A DNA stretch of 64,000 nt from Gemmatimonadaceae bacterium (GTDB lineage Bacteria; Gemmatimonadota; Gemmatimonadetes; Gemmatimonadales; Gemmatimonadaceae): the NCBI GenBank assembly GCA_016742275.1, contig JACVCD010000018.1:41639-105638 (forward strand). Direction: 5' to 3'. The notes beneath the pieces were generated by a model. That model ran no database searches and was not told the origin of the DNA. It saw only the letters and a program-made list of their open reading frames with translations. Position numbers and translations under genes: made by a program. Shown here piece by piece: positions 53,873 to 62,174 of this stretch (within the stretch, counting starts at the first letter, position 1; every line of letters begins with the position of its first letter).

Positions 53873-54935
53873 CCGTAGGCCTCCCAGTCAAGCAGACAGT
53901 TGATGGTTAGACTCGGACGGTGTTCGACTTGGCCCCAAATCGATACAGTCGTCGGTAGAGATATGCGGCGTTCTCGGTGGTGGTGCTGAAGGGACACGAC
54001 GAATTTGTTGAGGGTCAGCTGCCCCAACGCGCCGTGAGGGCGGGCGGTGTTGTAGTCGATCCGCGACGTAGCGATCACGGCCTGCGCGTGTGCGAAATCA
54101 CGAAAGTGCCTGACGTTCAAGCACTCGTCGCGCAGCTTGCCGATGAAGGACTCAATGTAGCTGTTGTCGATGGGTTTCCCGGGACGCGTAAATTTGAGCT
54201 GCACGCCCCGCGTGTACGCCCAATCTTCGAGCACACGCGACATGAATTTCGTGCCGTGATCGCACGTGATCGAACTGGGCTTCCCGTAGGTGACGATGGC
54301 GTGATCGAGGGCCGCGCCGACGAGTGCGCCACTCATGCGGAACTGCACCTCCAGGATCGGACTCTGGCGACTCCATTGATCGACGACCGTGAGGACGCGA
54401 AACGGACGGCGGTCCGCCAGCGCATCGTGCACGAAGTCCATACTGCATCGCTGCGCGGGACCGATCGTGGTCGGCGCGGGACCGCGATGAAGTGACCGAT
54501 GCTTGCGGCGACGTACGCGCCATGCGGAGCTACAAGCCGTCGGGCCGGTACAAGCGGCGTACGCGCTTGAGATTGACGCGCCACCCTTCGCGACGGAGCA
54601 AGACCCACAGCCGGCTGAAAACCGAAACGCGGCTGCGCTAATGCGAGCTCGCGCATCCGCGCACGCGGGGGACACTTGCACCCCGAACGTAGTGATGGAC
54701 CACGTCGCTAGTGCGCGAATTGCTCTTTCCAGACGTAGAACGTCGCTTCGCTCACCCGACCTGGCGATAGACATCGGCCACCGGCGTACCAGCCTCGGCC
54801 TTCCGCAGTGCGTATGCGATCTGCTCCTCACTGAACTTCGACGTCTTCATCTCGGCTCCTTTCGCCGTATGCGGATGATCCCGAGAACTTACGTCCCTCC
54901 ACTTTACACTGACGGCGTTTTCGGGGAGGAGGTCA
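53873..54935 (-). mobile_element. Decayed IS3-family element, copy 2 (internally deleted)
   Basis: Runs on the minus strand from TGACCTCCTCCCC (54935) to CCGTAGGCCTCCC at the other end. The first 190 bp are nearly the same as the relic at 45.8 kb, and the far end resembles the terminal repeat of the 50.9-52.1 kb IS3. OrfA carries the same frameshift as copy 1 and is followed by a deletion; OrfB is in pieces in different frames. It separates the SIR2-TPR gene from the AAA_13 gene. Confidence 0.88.
53884..54663 (-). pseudogene. Frameshifted IS3 transposase OrfB
   Basis: OrfB segments appear in different frames: MRELALAQPRFGF (around 54656), then RRRKHRSLHRGPAP and SMDFVHDALADRRPFRVLTVVDQWSR, and KFMSRVLEDWAYTRGVQLKFTRPGKPIDNSYIESFIGKLRDECLNVRHFRDFAHAQAV with the DDE residues (DFVHD; the second aspartate in TCDHGTKF; YIESF glutamate). 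At least two frameshifts and the loss of the N-terminal part make it non-functional. Confidence 0.85.
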
Positions 54936-55054
54936 CCGGCACAAGTCGGCCTCTAACCCTGCTGTTGTTGCGCATTTGTATGTCGCTTGGGACTGAGATG
55001 CAGAGTGGAGAGAACTTGAGCCACGTGCACAGACGTGAGACTATCGACCGTCGT

Positions 55055-57481
55055 TCATTTGTTTTCCTGAAGAGGATCCTCACGCTCGACGCTCTCCAGA
55101 AGACAACTGTACTGCTCAGGATCACGATGCCGGATGGTCGTTAGCACGAAGGCTGCGACCTTACTGATCTCTGCGATATCGATAGGTTGGACACTCCGAT
55201 CAAAACGCTCCCCAAGGTGAGACAGTTCGTTCACCACTCGCTGCACAAGTGGCTCAGTCGCCCCCTCTCCTTTGAAGAACTGCTCAACTCGTCGTTGGTG
55301 GTCTTCTCTCTCCCCCATTGAAACCGGATACTTGAAGAACAGATATGCCTCAAGGAACTTCCGGAGATTGTTCCCGAATCCGTAGAAGGAGTGCTCGTGA
55401 TCGGTAGCATTTTCCGGATCGGCACAGGTGCAAATTTCAGCGAATAGAAAGTTGAACTCTGTTACATAGTCTCGCAGATAGGGTGGCATCTCCTCAATAC
55501 TGCTTCCAGTTGTCTTGGATCGTACCAGGAAGTGGCCGCAATCTTTCTTTGGTCGGTCGAGCCGCTTGCAGTACTTGAGGAAGTCTAGATTGTGAGTAGC
55601 GACGAAGAGTTGTCGGTAACGAAAGGTTGGCTTCCCATCGGCATCCTTGATATCTGCACCACTCGAATCACGGCGTCGACGCGCAACTACCGACTCGATT
55701 AGGCTGTAGATAAAGAATATGTGATTCTCATCGAGACTTGAGATGGGATCGTCAATAAAGACAACCAGCTCCTTACCAGCAGCATCGACTGCTTCCAGTT
55801 TTGCCATGAAGTAGCAGAAGGCGACTAGACTACATTCACCTTCACTGAGGTTGTATGCAGGGGTGTTACCTCGAAAAATCTTGAATCGTGATCCAGTGCC
55901 ACCTGCGACCTCGACATTCTGAAGTCGCAGACTCTCGTGTCCAAAGAAATGAGTCAAGTACTGGTTTACCTTTGCAGCCCCCTTGGACTCATCCTTGAGC
56001 CGCAATCGCAGTTGGGCAATTTCCGCTTCCAGTTCTATGACTTGAGTTCGCAGTAGCTCGTGCTTCCCCTGGGCTAGGACAACTGCCTCGGTCAATTCTT
56101 TGATCAATGCCTCCTCAGAATCGATATCAATATCCTTTGTGAATTTTAGAACTTCATCTAGTCGGAGTTGTTGACTCGCATCTGCTTGGTCCGCTGCGAG
56201 TGTGCCAGACTTCCCGTTGTGATCGCCAATGATAGATGCGTACTGATTGATAGCTTCGACCAGGGAAGTATCGACAGTCTGCGATGCGCGTTCGATGCGA
56301 CGCGCGCTGAATAGATCTTTCTTTCTGTCCAACAACGTAATCTTCAAGTCTTCAAGATGACTTGAGTAGGAATTGAGTACTTGAGTTAATGTCTCTCTGG
56401 CGACTCTCGCCCTCGGCCTAAGCGACTCGTAGAGCGACTCCATCTCGATCAGTTTAATCGATGCTGCTCTGGCTATTTCCGCGCTGATTTCACGAATACA
56501 TGCATCAATGCTCTCTTCTAGGGTGGAGGCGGCTCTGTCGAAGTGTTCATCAAGTCGGACCCACGTCGCCGCAGTTAGACCTCCAGTGCAGAAACCGCAC
56601 GTGCCTCGCTTCTCCCGATGAAGTGAGATACCATTCTTCACCCATACCTGTAGCTCTGGATCAGCCAGGAGTTCTCCAACAGGATTGCTTGGGCGGAGCT
56701 CTTGTGAGGCAAGGGCAGCCACTTTCTCCTGCATTTCGGTGAACTTTGGAACGAACTCAGTGCTCCATATCAGATCTGACAACTGCTTTTCGGTAAGTAT
56801 GCGATGGAAGTTCTCGCGCACTCCACTGTCGAGAAGTTCTCGAGCAGAACCTCGGACGGCAGCAATGTCATTTCGGAGTTTTGTGATGTTGTAGTTGGGA
56901 TCCCGGAAGAGCGGATCGTGCTTTATTCCTCCCGGCTTCCGGTTGGCTTTATCTGTCAATTTCAGCTCAAACCTGTTCTGCGCAGCCGATTCCTCAGCGC
57001 GAATCTTTCCCAGGACGACCGCAGCTTCCCGGAGAGATTTTCGGAGGGCGGTCGGTGGCTCATCCGTTCCAAGCCGTGTCGCCAGGACACCGATTTCCTT
57101 CTCGACCTCCGCATTGTCCTTGCCGATGACCGCAAATGGTGTGATTTCACCTAATTCATCGACAAGAAACGACAAGTGCTCAGCAATGAAATCTCGATTG
57201 TACACCCGAACATCAAAAGGAACGTTTTCAATGCTCGTTGAAGGAAAAACACCCACATCGGTTGTGACTGTAAACGCAGGATTCTCGAAGCGCTTGGGGA
57301 TTTGCTTCGTTTCTATTGATCGCACTATTCGAGAAAGAGTCGTCTTGCCGGAATAGTTTCTCCCATACATGATGTTCATGCGCCTAAAGTGGACCACATT
57401 TCCGTGTGAATCACGAAAATCCGCATTCCAATTGAAGCTCTTGAAGCTGCCGAAGTTCGGTATGTCTATCAGGCGAATCAT
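55055..57481 (-). CDS. AAA_13-family (PrrC/RloC-type) ATPase with CxxC hook
   Basis: An 808-residue SMC/Rad50-like ATPase. Walker A GRNYSGKT is at 40-47; coiled-coil arms follow, with a C-x-x-C (CGFC, 295-298) that could form a zinc hook; the ABC signature LSEGE is at 545-549, Walker B LVVFIDD at 572-578, and the H-loop ATHN at 629-632. The C-terminus contains R707-KFL-E711 and NELSH with His755, resembling the Arg-x3-Glu...His arrangement of PrrC/RloC anticodon nucleases. It lies directly downstream of the GHKL ATPase gene on the same strand with about 230 bp between. Composition is AT-rich. Function is inferred; RNase activity is not shown. Confidence 0.88.
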   Translation of the reverse strand: MIRLIDIPNFGSFKSFNWNADFRDSHGNVVHFRRMNIMYGRNYSGKTTLSRIVRSIETKQIPKRFENPAFTVTTDVGVFPSTSIENVPFDVRVYNRDFIAEHLSFLVDELGEITPFAVIGKDNAEVEKEIGVLATRLGTDEPPTALRKSLREAAVVLGKIRAEESAAQNRFELKLTDKANRKPGGIKHDPLFRDPNYNITKLRNDIAAVRGSARELLDSGVRENFHRILTEKQLSDLIWSTEFVPKFTEMQEKVAALASQELRPSNPVGELLADPELQVWVKNGISLHREKRGTCGFCTGGLTAATWVRLDEHFDRAASTLEESIDACIREISAEIARAASIKLIEMESLYESLRPRARVARETLTQVLNSYSSHLEDLKITLLDRKKDLFSARRIERASQTVDTSLVEAINQYASIIGDHNGKSGTLAADQADASQQLRLDEVLKFTKDIDIDSEEALIKELTEAVVLAQGKHELLRTQVIELEAEIAQLRLRLKDESKGAAKVNQYLTHFFGHESLRLQNVEVAGGTGSRFKIFRGNTPAYNLSEGECSLVAFCYFMAKLEAVDAAGKELVVFIDDPISSLDENHIFFIYSLIESVVARRRRDSSGADIKDADGKPTFRYRQLFVATHNLDFLKYCKRLDRPKKDCGHFLVRSKTTGSSIEEMPPYLRDYVTEFNFLFAEICTCADPENATDHEHSFYGFGNNLRKFLEAYLFFKYPVSMGEREDHQRRVEQFFKGEGATEPLVQRVVNELSHLGERFDRSVQPIDIAEISKVAAFVLTTIRHRDPEQYSCLLESVEREDPLQENK

Positions 57482-57715
57482 TTGACTTCTCGAAGTTTAG
57501 GTCTTTCGCCAGTCTCTTTGGACACTTACTGACTAGATGCAGGCTAACCGTCTTTCTCGGTCTCGGTACTAACTTTGGCGTCTTCACGATTGTCCACCAA
57601 CTTCCTGCTTACTATTCCCAAGCACAATACGGTTCACAAGAAAGACCCTGCTCCTGCAGGCGAAGAGTGATTCGATCTCAGATTGCCACTCTTCTCCCGA
57701 TCAACCTCGCGAGAA
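57482..57715. other. Spacer between AAA_13 and GHKL genes
   Basis: About 230 bp with no likely gene in any frame. The AAA_13 gene may therefore have its own promoter despite sharing orientation with the GHKL gene. Confidence 0.5.
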
Positions 57716-59698
57716 TCAAGCAGATTTGTACTTCGTTTTGTGCTCCGAGATAACTGCGTCTGGTTCCCGCATGAATCGAACTACATCAGATATGCAAATG
57801 ATCTCCGCCATCTTCTTTCGCTCATACCAAAGTGCATGAGTTGCGCCGTATACTTGTCGACTTGCCCCTTCAGCACCAATAAGGTAGCTGGTGAGACTAA
57901 ACTTCTCTGAATAGTCGTTTCCTATGCGCCAGCATACTACCGCATGAATTTCGTTCTCGTGTTTTACGCCTTTAGCAAAATCGGCGATTAGTCCATCGAG
58001 GTCATACTTATACTCAAGCACGTATGGCCTGCTCTCTCGCTGAAGAATCAGTTTGCTGTTGACGCCTAACGGCCGCTCTTTCGCATCATAGCGATGAAGC
58101 TGCTCGGACGAATAGTGAACCACATAGCATCCGTCATATCTGTCACGTTCGGATGTGCAAAGGAATCGGATTCCTGGAAACAGCCCCATACCGACCAATT
58201 CATGAAAAATTGCAATGAGATCTTGCTCCGAACTCGGCTCCGAAGCGTATGCGAGGTGCCTCCCATCGTACACGAACTCGAGCGGATATTCTGCTCGATG
58301 ACTTTTTCTCGACTCTAGCCAATTGTACGTGTCGGTGTCGTCTGAGACGTCCGCGACCCCGGTGTCTTCACGCATCAGATACAGGTAGCGCTTAAAGATA
58401 TTCACGACCTGGCGCGCCAGATCTTCCGCAAGAGATTTCAACTCTGGCTGAAAGACTTTGCGGCCCATATCAGGGTTGCCATCTGCAAAATGGACAATGA
58501 CATGCGTCGCAGCTTGATATCCGATTGTGGATGTCAGCGGAATGACACCTAGATCGCCCTGCACCATAAAGTCGGTCGCTAACTGCAGTCCTCCCTTTAG
58601 AATCAACGGGTGCGGCCTAATCCCGAGATCGCTACGTTGGTACTCGCCCCAAACTTTCGCCGAACTTAAGAAGCACCCATATACAGCGATCTCGTGCCGT
58701 CGAATCAATGTTTCTTGATCAGGAGAGAAACGCTGCCCCTCAAATGGCGATCCGTCCTCAAGGATCTGTTCGGCGTTCCAAATATGCCAGAATGCATCGA
58801 CTCGCCGAAAATCCTGTGGGATCTTGCTGTTATCACCTTCGATAGTTGCTACTGCAGCCTTGATCTCGTCATAGGACTTTACCTTTGGTAGCATTCTGCT
58901 CAGCACTTCGTGGGGATACGGATAGTCCACATTGCTGAACGTTTTCGTTTGCGAGTTGTGGGCATTGTCTACTACCCGCAGTGTAAGCTGAATCCTGGGA
59001 GCGGCTTTCCCTGAGAGGTATACGCCTCCGAGTGGGGTGCGCATGCGCAGGATGTGATACCACTGCTCTGGACTCGTAGCATTGTACCAATTGAGCTCTG
59101 GCCGCTGCCCATCAGCGATTCTTATTTCTACGCAAGTGCCAGATCGCTCGTCAACGAGTTCCGGAATGTTGCCAGAATCAACTTCAAGTTTCGGACGAGG
59201 ATATGCGCCTGTGTAGTCTTCAGACCATTGCCTTCCACCGGAAAGTTTTACGGCAGCCTCAAATTCTGCTGACTTAGTCGCAACCCGAATTAGGCCAAAA
59301 CCGTAGGCCAGAAACGTGGCTCCAACACCTTTGTGACCGCGCGACTCCTTGCGATTCTTGAAGCTTACGTTGGGGCGAAAGCAATATCTGAGCTCACTCA
59401 GATTCATTCCGCACCCGTTGTCACAAACGCGAAGGCGTCGAGCGGGAATATCGATCTCTACCCAAAGCTTCTGTGCAAACGCTTCTCCTTCGACACTTCG
59501 ACGCTTGTCGAGCGCATCTAGAGCATTCTGAAGAGTCTCTGAAAATATGTCAAAGTACCCCGTGTAGCTCTTGAGAATATTCTGGACGACGCGACGAGTA
59601 GCCTCTTCAAACACGCTCCTGTCGGAGTTTGAAGCGTGGGGCCCTTCGGCCAATGGATCGAAACCATCAAGTGGTGAGTCGTATTCAGTTACAGTCAT
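57716..59698 (-). CDS. GHKL (Hsp90/MORC/MutL-like) ATPase
   Basis: A 660-residue protein whose N-terminal part is a GHKL ATPase: the N box E54-TLQ-N58-AL-D61 (SETLQNALDAL), G1 box DNGCGM (93-98) and G2 box GHKGVG (121-126), as in Hsp90, MutL and MORC proteins (HATPase_c_3). The rest includes beta-strand-rich and helical regions (YPHEVLSRMLPKVKSYDEIKAAVATIEG) but no known effector domain; two cysteine-containing patches occur near the middle and C-terminus. It is transcribed first, ahead of the AAA_13 gene. The pair is likely a defence-type cassette; the GHKL protein may sense or clamp DNA. That role is inferred from domain and context. Confidence 0.85.
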   Translation of the reverse strand: MTVTEYDSPLDGFDPLAEGPHASNSDRSVFEEATRRVVQNILKSYTGYFDIFSETLQNALDALDKRRSVEGEAFAQKLWVEIDIPARRLRVCDNGCGMNLSELRYCFRPNVSFKNRKESRGHKGVGATFLAYGFGLIRVATKSAEFEAAVKLSGGRQWSEDYTGAYPRPKLEVDSGNIPELVDERSGTCVEIRIADGQRPELNWYNATSPEQWYHILRMRTPLGGVYLSGKAAPRIQLTLRVVDNAHNSQTKTFSNVDYPYPHEVLSRMLPKVKSYDEIKAAVATIEGDNSKIPQDFRRVDAFWHIWNAEQILEDGSPFEGQRFSPDQETLIRRHEIAVYGCFLSSAKVWGEYQRSDLGIRPHPLILKGGLQLATDFMVQGDLGVIPLTSTIGYQAATHVIVHFADGNPDMGRKVFQPELKSLAEDLARQVVNIFKRYLYLMREDTGVADVSDDTDTYNWLESRKSHRAEYPLEFVYDGRHLAYASEPSSEQDLIAIFHELVGMGLFPGIRFLCTSERDRYDGCYVVHYSSEQLHRYDAKERPLGVNSKLILQRESRPYVLEYKYDLDGLIADFAKGVKHENEIHAVVCWRIGNDYSEKFSLTSYLIGAEGASRQVYGATHALWYERKKMAEIICISDVVRFMREPDAVISEHKTKYKSA

Positions 59699-60060
59699 GA
59701 GCGGAGAAATGAGATGGCGCTGAAGTATTCGATCGTTGACGTTGAATCGAACTCAATACGCTGGTGGGACTGCAGGAGATCGCTGCAAAGGCACGTCTAT
59801 ACCGCTGCTCCCGGCAGGAAAGCAACGCTGAATCTGGTGCTGTAGTTCATAGTCAATACAGAACTTGCAGCGCGCGAACAGCACTTCGCCAGAGCGCGTT
59901 ATGCTGCGTTCTTCGGGCTATATCACGTCGCCGCGTGGATAGAGTCCAAATAGCCCATCTACGTCCGCATTCCAACGCAGTCGACCCCCAACAAACAACA
60001 AACTCCCGGCACACCTCGCGCGCCGGGAGCACCTCTCTTCCAATCCGTTCCAACGCACAA
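59699..60060. other. Intergenic region with terminator
   Basis: A 362-bp region before the GHKL gene. Apart from the terminator of the MqsA-like gene at 60003-60029 and probably the GHKL promoter, I see no gene. It is also the right border of the lower-GC region. Confidence 0.5.
60003..60029 (-). terminator. Rho-independent terminator of the MqsA-like gene
   Basis: Stem CTCCCGGC / GCCGGGAG with an 11-base loop, followed on the minus strand by TTTGTTGTTTGTTG. It is 32 bases beyond the stop codon of the MqsA-like gene. Confidence 0.9.
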
Positions 60061-60576
60061 CTACTGAGCAGCAGCCCCCTCGCCGCCATCCGCCGCCTTC
60101 GAACCCTCGGGCACAGCAGCAACCACCGAAGCCCCCTCCACAACCGGCAACGTCACCCCCGCCTTCGCCGCACGAGCCTCAAGCACGGCGCGATCCGTCA
60201 AAGACCGAATCATCGCATCCGCCTCCCGGTTCTGCAGATACTTCCCCTTCTCCCAGCCCTCCACGATCCCCTTCGGGGTGCCGTAGATCAGCTCCGCAAA
60301 TTGGGGCACGGTGAGGCCCAGCGACTCCCGTAACTGACGGATCGCCTTCGGCGCCAGCAGCTCGTGATTCGCCCGGATCTGATCCGTCGCCGCCTTCTCG
60401 GCCGCGTCACGCTGCTCGATCGTGCGCTGCTCGTGCCCGCACTTCTCGCACCGGAAAAACTCACGCGTCACCTCGGCGGCCATCCCACTCAGCCGCATCG
60501 TGACCGTCTCCTGATGAAGCGCATACCGGCCGCCACACCCGCGGTGCAGCGTCCCGTCCAACGTCGAAAGACTCAT
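60061..60576 (-). CDS. MqsA-like zinc-finger HTH antitoxin/regulator
   Basis: A 171-residue protein. The N-terminus has a partial zinc-finger pattern, RGCGG and later CEKCGHEQRT, as in MqsA-type antitoxins; the C-terminal helix-turn-helix KAIRQLRESLGLTVPQFAELIYGTPKGIVEGWEKGKYLQNREADAMIRSL is typical of XRE/MqsA regulators. MqsA normally binds an MqsR toxin, but no mqsR gene is beside it, and similar orphan regulators exist in many genomes. It has its own terminator. Confidence 0.85.
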   Translation of the reverse strand: MSLSTLDGTLHRGCGGRYALHQETVTMRLSGMAAEVTREFFRCEKCGHEQRTIEQRDAAEKAATDQIRANHELLAPKAIRQLRESLGLTVPQFAELIYGTPKGIVEGWEKGKYLQNREADAMIRSLTDRAVLEARAAKAGVTLPVVEGASVVAAVPEGSKAADGGEGAAAQ

Positions 60577-60714
60577 GCCTACCCGGCCCAGATCGCGAAC
60601 TGCCCTCAAAACCCGTCCGAACCCCGGACGTGCCCCCAACGGGGCGTGGATCGTCTGAAAGTCGCAGAAGGCGCGCCGTCTGCGCCACCCCTTGCATCCC
60701 CGTTTGCCCGACCC

Positions 60715-61950
60715 ATGTCCGACTTCTGTCTCGTTCGCCAGCCCGTCTTCGGTGGTACCGGCTCCCTCATCGGGTACGAAATCCGTTTCACCGACACGGA
60801 TGACGGACAAAGTGCGTTCGCGCAGAGCTTCCTCTCGGGCAATTTCGACCTCGTCCGCAATCGCCTCCCCGCCTTCGTGGTCGCCACCCGCGACCAGCTG
60901 CTCGGCGATGCGTTCCTCGTCGCCGAACCGGGTTCGGCCATCGTCCTGCTCCCGGCCAGCATCACCCCCGACCCCGAAGTCATCGAAGCCATCACACGCC
61001 TCCGCGCCGCCGGTGGACAGGTGGCCCTGGCCGACGTGGGCAGCACTCCAAGCCCGTCCGAGGCCCTGCTCCCCCATGTGAGCTGGGTCCGCATCGATGC
61101 CAGGAGCGGTGACCCGGCCACTATCAACGCCATCTGCGATCGCATCATGGCCAGCGCCGCCGGCAGTGTGGCCGGCGCCACGCCGCGACTCATCGCCAGC
61201 AACGTCGAAGACCTCAATCAGTATGAAGCCACCCTCGAGCGTGGCTTCGACGGATTCCAGGGCACGTTCTTCAGTCGCCCCGAGCCGCTGCCCGCGGCCG
61301 ACATGCCGCAAAGCACCGTGGCCGCCATGCGCCTCATGGGCCTCGCGCGCAATCAGGACATCGGCGACCGCGAACTCGAGGACGTGATCGCCACCGATCC
61401 GGTCCTCACGTTCCAACTGCTCCGTCTCGTCAACAGTGCCGCACTCGGTGGACGTGGTGTGGCCAGCATCGGACAGGCGCTGCGCCTCATCGGCCGCAAT
61501 GCCTTCCTGCGCTGGCTCGCCGTGGCCGTGGCCGCCGCACGAAAGAGTAAGAACGGCGTCGATCAGGAATTGGTGCGTCAGGCCGTCGAACGTGGTCGCC
61601 TCTGCGAACAACTCGCCGGCGGTGGACGCGATGCCGGCACACTGTTCCTCGTGGGTCTGTTCTCGCTGCTCGATGCGGTCTTCCGCATGCCGCTGCACGA
61701 AATCCTCGAGCGTGTGGTGCTCAGCACCGATGCCAATCAGGCCCTGCTCGATCGCACTGGCCCATACGCCGACGCCATCAACTTCGCCGAGTCCTATGAG
61801 CTCGGGCTGTTCGAGAATGCCGCGGAGATCGCGACCGGCATGGGGATCGATCCGACCAAGCTCGGCGACTTCTACACGAATGCCATTTCGTGGACGGCGG
61901 AAGCGTTGGGCGCGGCGCTGGAAGCGCCGAATACGCCGGGTCGCCGCTGA
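60715..61950 (+). CDS. EAL-HDOD signalling protein (YuxH-like)
   Basis: A 411-residue protein with a degenerate EAL domain (residues 1-200; FCLVRQPVFGGTGSLIGYEIRFT matches the YuxH family start, while the catalytic EAL and metal residues are not visible) and a HDOD domain from about 215 (QDIGDRELEDVIATDPVLTFQLLRLVNSAALGG..., a degenerate HD-type core). Such proteins act in signal transduction; c-di-GMP hydrolysis is unlikely given the missing residues. Divergent from the MqsA-like gene with a 138-bp spacer. Confidence 0.9.
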   Translation: MSDFCLVRQPVFGGTGSLIGYEIRFTDTDDGQSAFAQSFLSGNFDLVRNRLPAFVVATRDQLLGDAFLVAEPGSAIVLLPASITPDPEVIEAITRLRAAGGQVALADVGSTPSPSEALLPHVSWVRIDARSGDPATINAICDRIMASAAGSVAGATPRLIASNVEDLNQYEATLERGFDGFQGTFFSRPEPLPAADMPQSTVAAMRLMGLARNQDIGDRELEDVIATDPVLTFQLLRLVNSAALGGRGVASIGQALRLIGRNAFLRWLAVAVAAARKSKNGVDQELVRQAVERGRLCEQLAGGGRDAGTLFLVGLFSLLDAVFRMPLHEILERVVLSTDANQALLDRTGPYADAINFAESYELGLFENAAEIATGMGIDPTKLGDFYTNAISWTAEALGAALEAPNTPGRR

Positions 61951-61980
61951 CACGCACGACTCAAAAACTTTAGCTCAGAT

Positions 61981-62021
61981 CTCAAAGCTCACCGGACTTT
62001 CGGTGAGCTCTGAGCTTTGAG
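61981..62021 (+). terminator. Nested hairpin after the EAL-HDOD gene
   Basis: Two overlapping stems are possible: GCTCACCG/CGGTGAGC (8 bp, loop GACTTT) nested in CTCAAAGCTCA/TGAGCTTTGAG (11 bp). The outer and inner pairings compete for the GCTCA half. This is 30 bp after the gene's stop and 153 bp before the TonB receptor start, so it may terminate one transcript or attenuate the next. There is no strong T tract. Confidence 0.6.
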
Positions 62022-62174
62022 TAAAAGTTGACGAGTTTCGAGTTGATCACGCCCACTCCGGGTCAGACGTAGCGAAGGGATGTGTTAATCGTGGCGTAAG
62101 GAACCACACAGTACCAGTGCGGGGTCCCCACGCAGTCGTACTGCGTGCCTCCCGATTCTGCCTCCCCTCCGTCG
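62022..62174 (+). promoter_or_regulatory. Promoter/leader region of the TonB receptor gene
   Basis: The roughly 150-bp leader contains a short GC hairpin (GTGCGGGGTCCCCACGC, around 62118-62134) and no recognised riboswitch consensus; a cobalamin riboswitch B12 box was not seen. The promoter boxes are not obvious. Confidence 0.45.

Noticed and set aside
59764..60333. Plus-strand reading frame of 189 codons before the EAL-HDOD gene
   Set aside because: Its second half is antisense to the MqsA-like gene and its first half is in an intergenic region containing a terminator; it has no recognisable domain or start signal.
60061..61953. A very long minus-strand reading frame (about 630 codons) opposite the EAL-HDOD gene
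   Set aside because: Only its last 171 codons, from the ATG at 60576, read as a real protein (the MqsA-like regulator). The rest is antisense to the EAL-HDOD gene and rich in Gly, Arg and Asp, as expected for the mirror of GC-rich coding sequence.
62022..62174. Possible cobalamin or other riboswitch ahead of the TonB receptor
   Set aside because: No B12 box, thi box or other consensus core was visible; only short hairpins occur.
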